Assembly: GCA_964505725.1 (NCBI GenBank)
Contig: CAZDJK010000060.1
Location: forward strand, 1 to 37,525
Direction of reading: 5' to 3'
Length of the DNA stretch: 37,525 nucleotides
DNA from: CAVRJC01 sp964505725
GTDB lineage: Bacteria > Actinomycetota > Acidimicrobiia > IMCC26256 > DASPTH01
The translations under genes were made by a program, and so were the position numbers. The notes below the pieces were generated by a model, which saw only the letters and a list, made by a program, of their open reading frames with translations, did no database searches and was not told where the DNA came from. This document shows positions 31,196-37,525 of this stretch, one piece after another; the first letter of the stretch is position 1; each line of letters starts with the position of its first letter.

Positions 31196-32920
31196 ATGGC
31201 GAGGAGTGCGACGAAGGTCGCGGAGACGCTGCCGCCCGAGCTCGACGACGCCCTCGGCGCCGCCGAGCGGCCGCTCGACAACGTCGACCCGGTGGCGTTG
31301 GTCCGCTCGCTGACCCGGGCACTGGAACGAGCGGCTTTCCGGCCCCGAGCCACGATCCCGGCGTTCGCGCGCTACGGCATGCGGCTCGCCTCCGCCGGTG
31401 TCGACGTCTTCGTGCGCACCGTGAGCGGGCAGCTCTCGGAGCCTGTGGCGACGGAGGGCAGGGACAACCGCTTCACCGACCCCTCGTGGTCCGAGAACCC
31501 GCTCTTCCGGGCGCTGCTCGAGGTGTACCTGGCGTCGGGTGCGCTCGTCGCCGATCTCGTCCGCGGTGCCGGTCTCGCGCCGGAGCTCGCCCCCAAGGCG
31601 CAATTCGCGGCCGGGCTCGCCACCGACGCGGTCGCACCCACGAACATGCTGTTCACCAATCCGACCGCGCTGAAGCGCGGACTGGAGACCGGTGGTCTGA
31701 GCGTGCTGCGCGGCGCCCGCAACTTCGTCGAGGACCTGGTGGAGAACGACGGCTGGCCCCGCCAGGTCGACCGCAGCCCGTTCGTCCTCGGCGAGAACAT
31801 GGCCGCGACCCCGGGAAAGGTCGTGTTCCGCAACGAGCTGATCGAGCTCATCCAGTACCGCGCCCAGACCGACGACGTGTTCGAGATCCCGCTCGTCGTG
31901 TGCCCGCCGTGGATCAACCGCTACTACATCGCCGACCTCGCCCCCGGGAAGAGCCTCGTCGAGTGGGCGGTGCAGCACGGCCACACCACCTTCGCGATCA
32001 GCTACCGCAACCCTGACAGCTCGATGCGCGACCTGAGCTTCGACGACTACCTGCGCCTGGGCCCGCTCACCGCGGTCGACGTGGCGCGCTCGATCGCCGA
32101 CTCCGACGTCGTGAACACCTTGGCGATCTGCCTGGGCGGCACGCTCAACACCATGATGCTCGCCTACCTGCACGCGGTCGGCGACCGCCTGGTCAACGTC
32201 ACGACCCTCCTGAACTCGGCCGTCGACTACCGGAACAGCGGCCTCCTCGCCGACGTTTTCACCGATCCCGCCACCATCGACGTGATGGCGCGCCGGATGG
32301 AGGCGACCGGCTTCCTCGAGGAGAAGGACATGACGCGCACGTTCACCGTGTTGCGCGCCAACGACCTTCTCTTCCGCTACGTCGTCGACGGCTGGCTGCT
32401 CGGCAATCCTCCACCCGCGTTCGACCTGTTGGCCTGGAACGACGACGGCACGCGGATGCCGGGGAAGGCGCACGCGTATTTCGCGCGCAAGATGTACCTG
32501 GAGAACGCACTCGCGAACGATCGGATGGAAGCTCTCGGCGAGCGGCTGGTGATGTCGAACATCGACAACGACACCTACATCGTCGCCGCGGTCGAGGACC
32601 ACATCGTGCCGTGGACGTCCTCGTACCGGTCCACCCAGCTCTTCAAGGGGCCGGTGCGGTTCGTGCTCACGTCGGCCGGCCACATCGCGGGCATCGTGAA
32701 CCCGCCCGGGCCCAAGGCACGGCTGTGGGTCAACGACAACGACCTCCCCACCGACGCCGAGCAGTGGCTCGGCGGCGCCACCGAGCGCCCGGTCTCGTGG
32801 TGGATCGACTGGGCCGAGTGGATGGACTCCCGGGCCGGGTCCCGGCGGGAGCCGCCCGACACGGGCAGCGCGGCGTACCCGCCGATCGCCGACGCGCCGG
32901 GCAGCTATGTCCGGAGCTGA
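31196..32920 (+). CDS. phaC: polyhydroxyalkanoate synthase, class I-like
   Basis: A 574-residue protein that polymerises (R)-3-hydroxyacyl-CoA into PHA. The N-terminal domain includes FTDPSWSENPLFRALLEVYL and PTNMLFTNPTALKRGLETGG, then the α/β-hydrolase core with VVCPPWINRYYIADL. The catalytic triad is C312 (AICLGGTLN), D468 (EDHIVPW) and H496 (SAGHIAGIVNPP). The lipase-like box, normally G-x-C-x-G, begins with A310 instead of Gly. One subunit of this length, with no PhaE or PhaR partner of class III/IV, fits class I. The ATG at 31196 follows GGGGGAGA. The phaZ-like gene starts within its last codons. Confidence 0.93.
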   Translation: MARSATKVAETLPPELDDALGAAERPLDNVDPVALVRSLTRALERAAFRPRATIPAFARYGMRLASAGVDVFVRTVSGQLSEPVATEGRDNRFTDPSWSENPLFRALLEVYLASGALVADLVRGAGLAPELAPKAQFAAGLATDAVAPTNMLFTNPTALKRGLETGGLSVLRGARNFVEDLVENDGWPRQVDRSPFVLGENMAATPGKVVFRNELIELIQYRAQTDDVFEIPLVVCPPWINRYYIADLAPGKSLVEWAVQHGHTTFAISYRNPDSSMRDLSFDDYLRLGPLTAVDVARSIADSDVVNTLAICLGGTLNTMMLAYLHAVGDRLVNVTTLLNSAVDYRNSGLLADVFTDPATIDVMARRMEATGFLEEKDMTRTFTVLRANDLLFRYVVDGWLLGNPPPAFDLLAWNDDGTRMPGKAHAYFARKMYLENALANDRMEALGERLVMSNIDNDTYIVAAVEDHIVPWTSSYRSTQLFKGPVRFVLTSAGHIAGIVNPPGPKARLWVNDNDLPTDAEQWLGGATERPVSWWIDWAEWMDSRAGSRREPPDTGSAAYPPIADAPGSYVRS

Positions 32921-33710
32921 TCCCGAGCCACACACCGTGGCGCTGCGCGTGGGTCACCACACGCTGCGCTGCTCGGTCGCCGGCACCCACGGGGTGCCGT
33001 TGCTGCTCGTCAACGGCATGGGCGCGAGCCTCGAGCTCTGGAAGCCCTTCCGCGACGCGCTCGGCGACGCCCGTTCCGTCGCCTACGACGCTCCCGGGAC
33101 CGGCGGATCGAGCACGCCGTGGCGGCCGGTCTCGATGCGCGAGCTCGCCCGCACCGCACTCGGCGTCGCCGACGAGCTCGGCGCGCCCACGATCGACGTG
33201 CTCGGCTACTCGTTCGGGGGAGCGGTAGCGCAGGAGATGGCACGGCTGGCGCCCCGCCGCGTCCGCCGGCTCGTGCTGGCCGCGACAAATTGCGGTTGGG
33301 GTGCGCCGATCGGCGATCCGTTCTCCCTCGCCGGCGCGACGACCGCGCCGGTGCGCTTCGTGCACCCGCCGGATCCGATCGGTCACATGTGGCAGATCGT
33401 GGCGATCTCGACGTGGACGTCGCTGCCGTGGCTGCACCGGGTGCGTCAACCCTCGCTGGTGTTGTCGGCCGGGGAGGACCGCGTCGTACCGGAGGCGGCG
33501 GCGCGCATGTTGGCGCGGGCGTTACCGCACGCGTGTGTCGAGGTGATCCCGGGCGCCGGCCACTGGTTCCTCGCCGACGGGCACGCCGCCGAGGCGGCCG
33601 CCCGTGTGGCGGCGTTCCTCGGCGCGGTTCAGGAGGAGGTCGGCGCGTCCGTGGAGGCGCCCGACGACGCGCCGGAGGACGTGCCCGACGACGTGTTGGC
33701 CTGCACGTAG
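32907..33710 (+). CDS. phaZ: intracellular PHA depolymerase-like α/β-hydrolase (PhaZ type)
   Basis: A 267-residue hydrolase. The sequence follows Pseudomonas-type PhaZ closely: LLVNGMGASLELWKPF, YDAPGTGGSSTPWRP, the nucleophile S102 in LGYSFGGAVAQ, RRLVLAAT, MWQIVAISTWTSLPWLHRVRQPSLVL. D191 and H219 (GAGHWFL) complete the triad. It would release hydroxyacids from stored PHA. The ATG at 32907 overlaps the end of phaC by 14 bases, so the two are co-expressed. The last 82 bp, coding an acidic Asp/Pro/Glu tail, overlap the end of the opposite-strand regulator gene. Confidence 0.82.
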   Translation: MSGADPEPHTVALRVGHHTLRCSVAGTHGVPLLLVNGMGASLELWKPFRDALGDARSVAYDAPGTGGSSTPWRPVSMRELARTALGVADELGAPTIDVLGYSFGGAVAQEMARLAPRRVRRLVLAATNCGWGAPIGDPFSLAGATTAPVRFVHPPDPIGHMWQIVAISTWTSLPWLHRVRQPSLVLSAGEDRVVPEAAARMLARALPHACVEVIPGAGHWFLADGHAAEAAARVAAFLGAVQEEVGASVEAPDDAPEDVPDDVLACT

Positions 33711-34054
33711 CTGCGGTAGACGACGAGCAGCGCCTGCTTCTGCTCGTCGGTGAGGTCGGGGTCGTTCCGGATCGCGACCTCGGTGGACGCCACGTGGCCG
33801 TTGCGGACGTCGACCTCCGCCGCGCCCGCGTGCTCGAGCAGCGTCTCGGCGGAGACGTCGAGCGCCTGCGCGATGGCCTGGAGCACCCGGAGCGACGGCT
33901 CGTGGAGGCCGCGTTCGAGCTGGCTCAGGTACGGGTTGGAGACCTTGGCGAGCTCCGCCATCTGGCGGAGGGACAGGTTCGCGAGCTGGCGCTGCGCGCG
34001 GATGAACGCGCCGAGGGACTGCAGCTGGTCGTCGCGGTCGGGGCTCGAGTCCAT
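33629..34054 (-). CDS. XRE-family transcriptional regulator of the PHA locus
   Basis: About 141 residues. An N-terminal XRE helix-turn-helix, LGAFIRAQRQLANLSLRQMAELAKVSNPYLSQLERGLHEPS (about residues 14-54), continues with LRVLQAIAQALDVSAETLL. The C-terminal half includes DLTDEQKQALLVVYRSYV and ends in a Ser/Thr/Ala-rich tail. Position next to phasin suggests it controls phasin or phaC, as PHA-responsive repressors do elsewhere (inference). The start is uncertain: ATG 34054 gives the compact protein; an in-frame ATG at 34111, 15 bases after the phasin stop, would add 19 residues. Neither has a good Shine-Dalgarno. Confidence 0.8.
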   Translation of the reverse strand: MDSSPDRDDQLQSLGAFIRAQRQLANLSLRQMAELAKVSNPYLSQLERGLHEPSLRVLQAIAQALDVSAETLLEHAGAAEVDVRNGHVASTEVAIRNDPDLTDEQKQALLVVYRSYVQANTSSGTSSGASSGASTDAPTSS

Positions 34055-34126
34055 GGGAAGAGGGTCGGAGGCGATGCGGCGCCCGGCCGACGAACGGCCG
34101 GGCGCGCGCATCAGTGGAGCATCAGG

Positions 34127-34414
34127 TCAGCGGGCGCTCTTGGCGACCGCGTCGAACAGCTTGGTCGAGAACTCCTTCTGGACCGCGAGGAGCTCCTCGG
34201 CGAGGCCGAAGCTCGCGTCCACGAGCTCGCGCGCGTCGGGCACGAAGTCGACGACGGGGAGGCTGTTGAACGCCGGCGCGGACTTGAACGCCTTGCCGGC
34301 AAGGTCGGCCCAGGCGGTCACGCCGTCGAGCGCGAGCTTCTGGCTCTGCTTGATCGAGGTGACGACGGCGTCCTGGAACGCAGCGGTGGGGGGAGTGGTG
34401 GTTGAGGTGGGCAT
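34127..34414 (-). CDS. phasin-like granule protein
   Basis: A 95-residue, largely helical, amphipathic protein: TAAFQDAVVTSIKQSQKLALDGVTAWADLAGKAF, then a short Pro-containing break, then DARELVDASFGLAEELLAVQKEFSTKLFDAVAKSAR. The FGLAEELLAxQKEF pattern is typical of phasins, which coat PHA granules. Neighbouring phaC, phaZ and an XRE regulator support the call. The ATG at 34414 follows AAAGGCGAG. It has its own consensus-like promoter upstream and probably co-transcribes the regulator. Confidence 0.8.
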   Translation of the reverse strand: MPTSTTTPPTAAFQDAVVTSIKQSQKLALDGVTAWADLAGKAFKSAPAFNSLPVVDFVPDARELVDASFGLAEELLAVQKEFSTKLFDAVAKSAR

Positions 34415-34442
34415 TGCTCGCCTTTCGCAGTAACGATGGACG

Positions 34443-34463
34443 GGACCCGGGGGGTTCGGGTCC
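34443..34463. other. hairpin in the phasin leader
   Basis: GGACCC (34443-34448) and GGGTCC (34458-34463) can pair across nine bases within the ~60-base untranslated leader of the phasin transcript. It might affect RNA stability or attenuation; nothing more can be said. Confidence 0.3.
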
Positions 34464-34482
34464 TCGGGTGTTGCTCCGTAGC

Positions 34483-34512
34483 AGTGTAGCAAGCGCACGC
34501 TGTATACGTCAA
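34483..34512 (-). promoter_or_regulatory. phasin promoter
   Basis: On the minus strand TTGACG (34507-34512) and TACACT (34483-34488) are 18 bp apart, close to the vegetative consensus and among the best promoter matches in the window. The -35 overlaps the stop codon of the upstream patatin gene. A GTATAC palindrome (34502-34507) abuts the -35, and inverted TTGCT/AGCAA halves flank the -10 area; either could be an operator for the XRE regulator. Strong independent expression suits an abundant granule-coat protein. Confidence 0.68.
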
Positions 34513-35417
34513 GCAGCTCCCGGAGGCTGGCGCCTCCACCAGCTCCGACGGAACGTGGCGCGCCGGGCGTGCACCGCGGCCGCCTCGTCGAGATAACGCT
34601 CCGCGAGGTGGTGGGCCTCCTCGATGAGCATCAACGGGTCGGAGAAGTCGAAGAACTCGCGGTCGTCGGCAGGGGCCGGGAGCACGTGCACGTCGATCCC
34701 CGCGGGCACCGCGCGCAGCTCGAGCTCGAACCGCTGCTTGCGGCTGATGGTGAAGGCGCGGATCGCGACGTCGATCGGCGAGCGCAACGGCCGCCGCAAC
34801 AGCTCGCCCGTGATGTTGAGCACGTAGACGCGGTCGACGGGCCCCGAGAGCGCGTGCCAGAGCGGCACGGTGTCCACCACCGCGCCGTCGACGAGCCGAC
34901 GGCCGTCGTGCTCCACCGGCGGGAACAGACCCGGGAGCGCGGCGCTCGCGAGCAGCGCAGGGACGAGCGGTCCGCGGGCGAACACCACCTCGTCACCGCT
35001 GTCGAGGTCGGTGGCCACCACTCGAAGCGGCAGGGCGAGCTCCTCGAACGTCGCCGGCGTGGGAGAACCTTCGAGGAGGCCCGCCAGCCCCTGGTTCGAG
35101 AAGAGGTGGTCGTCGCGTCGGAGCAGGTTCCAGGCGCGCGCCAGGCGCCCCTCGGGGAAGATCATCTCGCCGCGCAGCGACTCCCACGTCTCGATCAACG
35201 ACTCGACGCCCCGGAGCGTCGGGTCGGCCGCGATCACCGACGCGTTCCACGCGCCCGCGGAGGTCCCGACGAGCACGTCGGGGAAGATGCCGCGCTCGAA
35301 CAGGGCGCGGAGCATCCCGACCTGGCCGACGGCCTGGTTGCCGCCGCCCGAGAGCACGAACGCGGTACGGGAGGCCCTCGGAACCCTTCGCCGCAGCTGG
35401 TTGACGGACGTGCTCAC
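34509..35417 (-). CDS. patatin-like phospholipase
   Basis: A ~302-residue protein. The family's Ser-Asp dyad is S53 in GTSAG (51-55) and D177 in VDGAV; the oxyanion glycine loop is SGGGNQAVGQVGML (23-36), with the usual R/K replaced by Asn-Gln. No signal peptide or membrane helix is seen, so it probably acts in the cytoplasm on acyl esters or phospholipids. The GTG at 35417 follows AGGGAG; a farther GTG at 35462 is possible. It heads the leftward patatin-phasin-regulator group, so action at the phospholipid/PHA granule surface is an attractive but unproven idea. Confidence 0.85.
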   Translation of the reverse strand: MSTSVNQLRRRVPRASRTAFVLSGGGNQAVGQVGMLRALFERGIFPDVLVGTSAGAWNASVIAADPTLRGVESLIETWESLRGEMIFPEGRLARAWNLLRRDDHLFSNQGLAGLLEGSPTPATFEELALPLRVVATDLDSGDEVVFARGPLVPALLASAALPGLFPPVEHDGRRLVDGAVVDTVPLWHALSGPVDRVYVLNITGELLRRPLRSPIDVAIRAFTISRKQRFELELRAVPAGIDVHVLPAPADDREFFDFSDPLMLIEEAHHLAERYLDEAAAVHARRATFRRSWWRRQPPGAA

Positions 35418-35465
35418 AAGGTCTCGCGCTCCCTTCTCGTCGGTCGTCCCGGCGCGGCGCACGGT

Positions 35466-35496
35466 TTGTCAGGCCGAGAAAAGCCGGGGGTATGCT
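35466..35496 (+). promoter_or_regulatory. possible promoter of the second nuo operon
   Basis: TTGTCA (35466-35471) and TATGCT (35491-35496) are 19 bp apart, a little long, 64 bases before the nuoA2 GTG in the divergent gap with the patatin gene. No Rex operator was seen here. Confidence 0.4.
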
Positions 35497-35559
35497 GCGC
35501 CCGCAATCCAACCCCCCAGTACCACGCCTCATTCCAGCGAGGGGGCGGGAGGCCCACGC

Positions 35560-35922
35560 GTGAGTGAGTTCTACCGGAATTATCTCGCCGTGGCGGTCTT
35601 CATAGGAGCCGCCCTGCTCATGGTCGGGGCGATGCTCGGAGCGGGTCGGCTCCTGCGTCCCTCGCGGCCCCGCGCCGAGAAGCTCATGCCCTACGAGGCG
35701 GGCTCCGACGCGGTGCTCGGGTTCGGTCAGTCGAACGTGCGGTACTACGTGTACGCCCTGCTCTTCGTCATGTTCGACGTCGAGGCGGTGTTCATCTTCC
35801 CCTGGGCGGTGCGACTCGAGAACCTGGGCACGTTCGGCCTGGTCGAGATGGTCGTGTTCATCGCCATACTCGCCCTCGGGCTCGTGTACGCCTGGCGCAA
35901 GGGGGTGCTGCGGTGGGCATAG
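35560..35922 (+). CDS. nuoA: NADH-quinone oxidoreductase subunit A (operon 2)
   Basis: A 120-residue, three-helix subunit with EKLMPYEAGSDAVLGFGQSNVRYYVYALLFVMFDVEAVFIFPWAV over residues ~44-88. It clearly differs from the first copy (PYEAG against PYESG, different loops, no C-terminal extension), so it is a separate lineage rather than a recent duplication. GTG at 35560 with GGGAGG seven bases upstream. The end overlaps nuoB2 by ten bases. Confidence 0.92.
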   Translation: MSEFYRNYLAVAVFIGAALLMVGAMLGAGRLLRPSRPRAEKLMPYEAGSDAVLGFGQSNVRYYVYALLFVMFDVEAVFIFPWAVRLENLGTFGLVEMVVFIAILALGLVYAWRKGVLRWA

Positions 35923-36440
35923 TCGAGAAGGGCGTCCTGTCCGAGCCCGCGCTCAAGCCGCTCACCTGGCTCCTGAATTACAGCCGGAAGTACTCGCTGT
36001 GGATGTTCCAGTGGGGGCTGGCGTGCTGCGCCATCGAGATGGGCGCCGCGCTCGCGAGCCCGCGGTACGACGTGATGCGCCTCGGCGTGATCCCGTTCCC
36101 GGCGTCACCGCGCCAGGCCGACCTCATCTGCGTGTCCGGCACCGTCACCGACAAGATGGCGCCCGCGGTCCGGCGGCTCTACGAGCAGATGCCCGACCCG
36201 AAGTACGTGATCTCGATGGGGTCGTGCGCGAATTGCGGCGGTCCCTACTGGGACTCGTACTCGGTGACCAAGGGGATCGACCAGGTGATCCCCGTCGACG
36301 TCTACGTGCCCGGCTGCCCGCCGCGGCCCGAAGCGCTGATCCAGGGCATCGTGCTGCTCCAGGAGCGGATCCAGCATGAGGGCATCGGCAACGACGAGCT
36401 GGCGCAACGGTGGCGCGGGGAGCCGATCGTCGTTGACTGA
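35913..36440 (+). CDS. nuoB: NADH-quinone oxidoreductase subunit B (operon 2)
   Basis: A 175-residue subunit with a complete set of N2 cluster ligands: C38-C39 (GLACCAIEM), C105 (SMGSCANCGG) and C135 (VPGCPPRPE), so it can carry the terminal cluster. An extra C108 lies in the SCANCGG loop. It starts at a GTG within the nuoA2 end. It differs from the first NuoB over much of its length. Confidence 0.95.
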   Translation: MGIVEKGVLSEPALKPLTWLLNYSRKYSLWMFQWGLACCAIEMGAALASPRYDVMRLGVIPFPASPRQADLICVSGTVTDKMAPAVRRLYEQMPDPKYVISMGSCANCGGPYWDSYSVTKGIDQVIPVDVYVPGCPPRPEALIQGIVLLQERIQHEGIGNDELAQRWRGEPIVVD

Positions 36441-37122
36441 CACCACCATCGACGACGAACCGGTCGACGCACCGGCCGATCCGCACGCGCTGGAACCGCC
36501 GAACACCGAGCTGCTCGAGCGCTTCGAACGCGAGCTCGGCGACGCGGTCATCGAGTCGGTGCCGGTCTTCGGCACACCGGTCGTGCGGGTCCGGCGCGAC
36601 GCCTGGCGGCGAGCGGCCGAGGTCGCGAAGGCGCTCGACTGCGACTTCCTGTCGTTCGTGGCCGGGATCGACTGGCAGCCGGCGCCCCGCGAGGGCGACG
36701 AAGCGGGCGGCGACACGTCGGCCCCGGTGCAGCCCCAGGAGGTCACGTACGGCGCGGCCGGGTCGGCGGGGCGCTTCCAGGTGTTCGCGCGCGTGGAGTC
36801 GACCAGCCGGAGGTGGGGGCTGCTCCTCAAGGCCGACGTCGACGAGGTGTCGCCCATGGTGCAGTCGTGGGTCCCCGTGTACCCCGGGGCCGACTGGCAC
36901 GAGCGCGAGTGCTGGGAGATGTACGGGTTCTCGTTCGATGGCCATCCGGGGCTGCGTCACCTCTATCTCCCGTCGCAGTTCGAGGGCCACCCGCTGCGCA
37001 AGGACTTCGCGCTCCTCGCACGTGTGGTGAAGCCGTGGCCCGGCCTCGTCGACGTCGAGCCGATGCCCGGCGACGACTCCGAGGCGGAAGGCGAGGCGCC
37101 GGCGGAGGAGGCGTCCGAGTGA
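36433..37122 (+). CDS. nuoC: NADH-quinone oxidoreductase subunit C (operon 2)
   Basis: A ~229-residue subunit, longer than the first copy because of an acidic N-terminal extension, an insertion rich in Glu, Gly and Asp (about 90-115), and an acidic Ala/Glu C-terminal tail. The family block is SWVPVYPGADWHERECWEMYGFSFDGHPGLRHLYLPSQFEGHPLRKDF. The best start is a TTG at 36433, overlapping the nuoB2 stop and ten bases after GGGGAG; no ATG or GTG lies nearby in frame. Its TGA overlaps the nuoD2 GTG. Confidence 0.9.
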   Translation: MTDTTIDDEPVDAPADPHALEPPNTELLERFERELGDAVIESVPVFGTPVVRVRRDAWRRAAEVAKALDCDFLSFVAGIDWQPAPREGDEAGGDTSAPVQPQEVTYGAAGSAGRFQVFARVESTSRRWGLLLKADVDEVSPMVQSWVPVYPGADWHERECWEMYGFSFDGHPGLRHLYLPSQFEGHPLRKDFALLARVVKPWPGLVDVEPMPGDDSEAEGEAPAEEASE

Positions 37123-37463
37123 GCACGACGAACCCGCCGCAACCGCAGATCGAGATCGACCCCCGGGCGTTCCGCCACCTCGCCGACGCCGCGGTGGGCG
37201 TGGAGCTCGACACGGGCGACATGATCCTCAACCTGGGGCCGCAACACCCGGCCACCCACGGCACCCTGCGCATCGTCGTGCGCCTCGACGGCGAGCGCGT
37301 GCTCGCCGCCGATCCGGTGATCGGCTACATGCACCGCGGGTACGAGAAGCTCGCCGAGTTCCGCACCTACCCGCAGATCACGACGCTCATCAACCGCATC
37401 GACTGGCTCTCGAGCTTCGCCAACGAGGTGCCGTTCATCGCCGGGGCCGAACAGCTGATTGGG
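37119..37463 (+). CDS. nuoD: NADH-quinone oxidoreductase subunit D (operon 2), N-terminal part
   Basis: About 115 codons of NuoD: LNLGPQHPATHGTLRIVVRL, GYMHRGYEKLAEFRTYPQITTLINRIDWLSSFANE and VPFIAGAEQLIG. This is the usual N-terminal quinone-pocket region. Homology stops where a normal protein would continue with IEVPPR; the in-frame TAG at 37467-37469 comes from adapter-like sequence and is not a real stop. GTG start at 37119 overlapping nuoC2. The gene is truncated by the contig end. Confidence 0.9.
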
Positions 37464-37525
37464 ATATAGGAAGAGCAGCGGTCTGTATTCATGTGAACTG
37501 TTGTTATCTAGTTTTGCGTATTATT
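37464..37525 (+). other. sequencing-adapter-like tail at the contig end
   Basis: From 37464 the sequence drops from about 70% GC to an AT-rich run. Without gaps it aligns to the Illumina TruSeq read-1 adapter: 23 of the first 34 bases match, including GGAAGAGCA; then an 8-base index-like stretch (37498-37505); then 14 of 20 bases match the segment beginning ATCTCGTATGCCGTCTTCTG. This is best explained as error-rich adapter read-through left in the assembly, not biology. Confidence 0.8.

Noticed and set aside
1..37525. CRISPR arrays, insertion sequences, phage genes or an attachment site
   Set aside because: No regularly spaced repeats, transposase or integrase motifs, or tRNA-end duplications were seen.

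Overview
The window is about 37.5 kb of very GC-rich, gene-dense actinobacterial DNA. Three features point to Actinobacteria: an MshA-type mycothiol glycosyltransferase, a rex-hem operon, and a proC / small excisionase-type HTH cluster like that of mycobacteria and streptomycetes. The style of the complex I subunits and an RsiG-like protein suggest a deep, non-streptomycete lineage such as Acidimicrobiia (inference). No tRNA, rRNA, CRISPR array or transposase was found. The last ~62 bases look like degraded Illumina adapter sequence, so the right edge is a contig end.

Region 1 (1-6262, minus strand) is a tetrapyrrole operon: rex - precorrin-2 dehydrogenase - hemA - hemC - cobA/hemD fusion - hemB - hemL (only the first codons of hemL are present). 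The genes overlap and are probably translationally coupled. A Rex-type operator lies over the -35/spacer of a good promoter in front of rex, which suggests NADH/NAD+ autoregulation. The only workable rex start is an ATT codon behind a strong Shine-Dalgarno.

Region 2 (6336-15019) is mixed housekeeping and envelope: a multi-pass membrane protein divergent from rex; a palindrome-rich intergenic stretch; a SAM hydrolase/adenosyltransferase coupled to a 30-residue membrane peptide; an excisionase-type HTH protein; a phosphatase-like protein; proC; a YbjN-like protein; mshA; a short-chain dehydrogenase; an RsiG-like protein carrying two c-di-GMP-binding-type motifs; and a secreted coiled-coil M23 peptidase.

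Region 3 (15020-31077, plus strand) is sodA followed by a complete 14-gene complex I operon, nuoA to nuoN. Most junctions are GTGA or TGATG overlaps. NuoI carries an unusual His-rich tail, and NuoH has a substitution in a highly conserved loop.

Region 4 (31196-35417) is a polyhydroxyalkanoate (PHA) locus placed between two complex I operons. PHA synthase and a PhaZ-like depolymerase run rightwards. They meet, with an 82-bp overlap, a leftward patatin - phasin - XRE regulator group. The phasin gene has its own consensus-like promoter.

Region 5 (35560-37463) is the start of a second, divergent complex I operon: nuoA2, nuoB2, nuoC2 and the N-terminus of nuoD2, cut by the contig end. Together the window links redox sensing (Rex), heme supply, two NADH dehydrogenases and a reductant-storage polymer.
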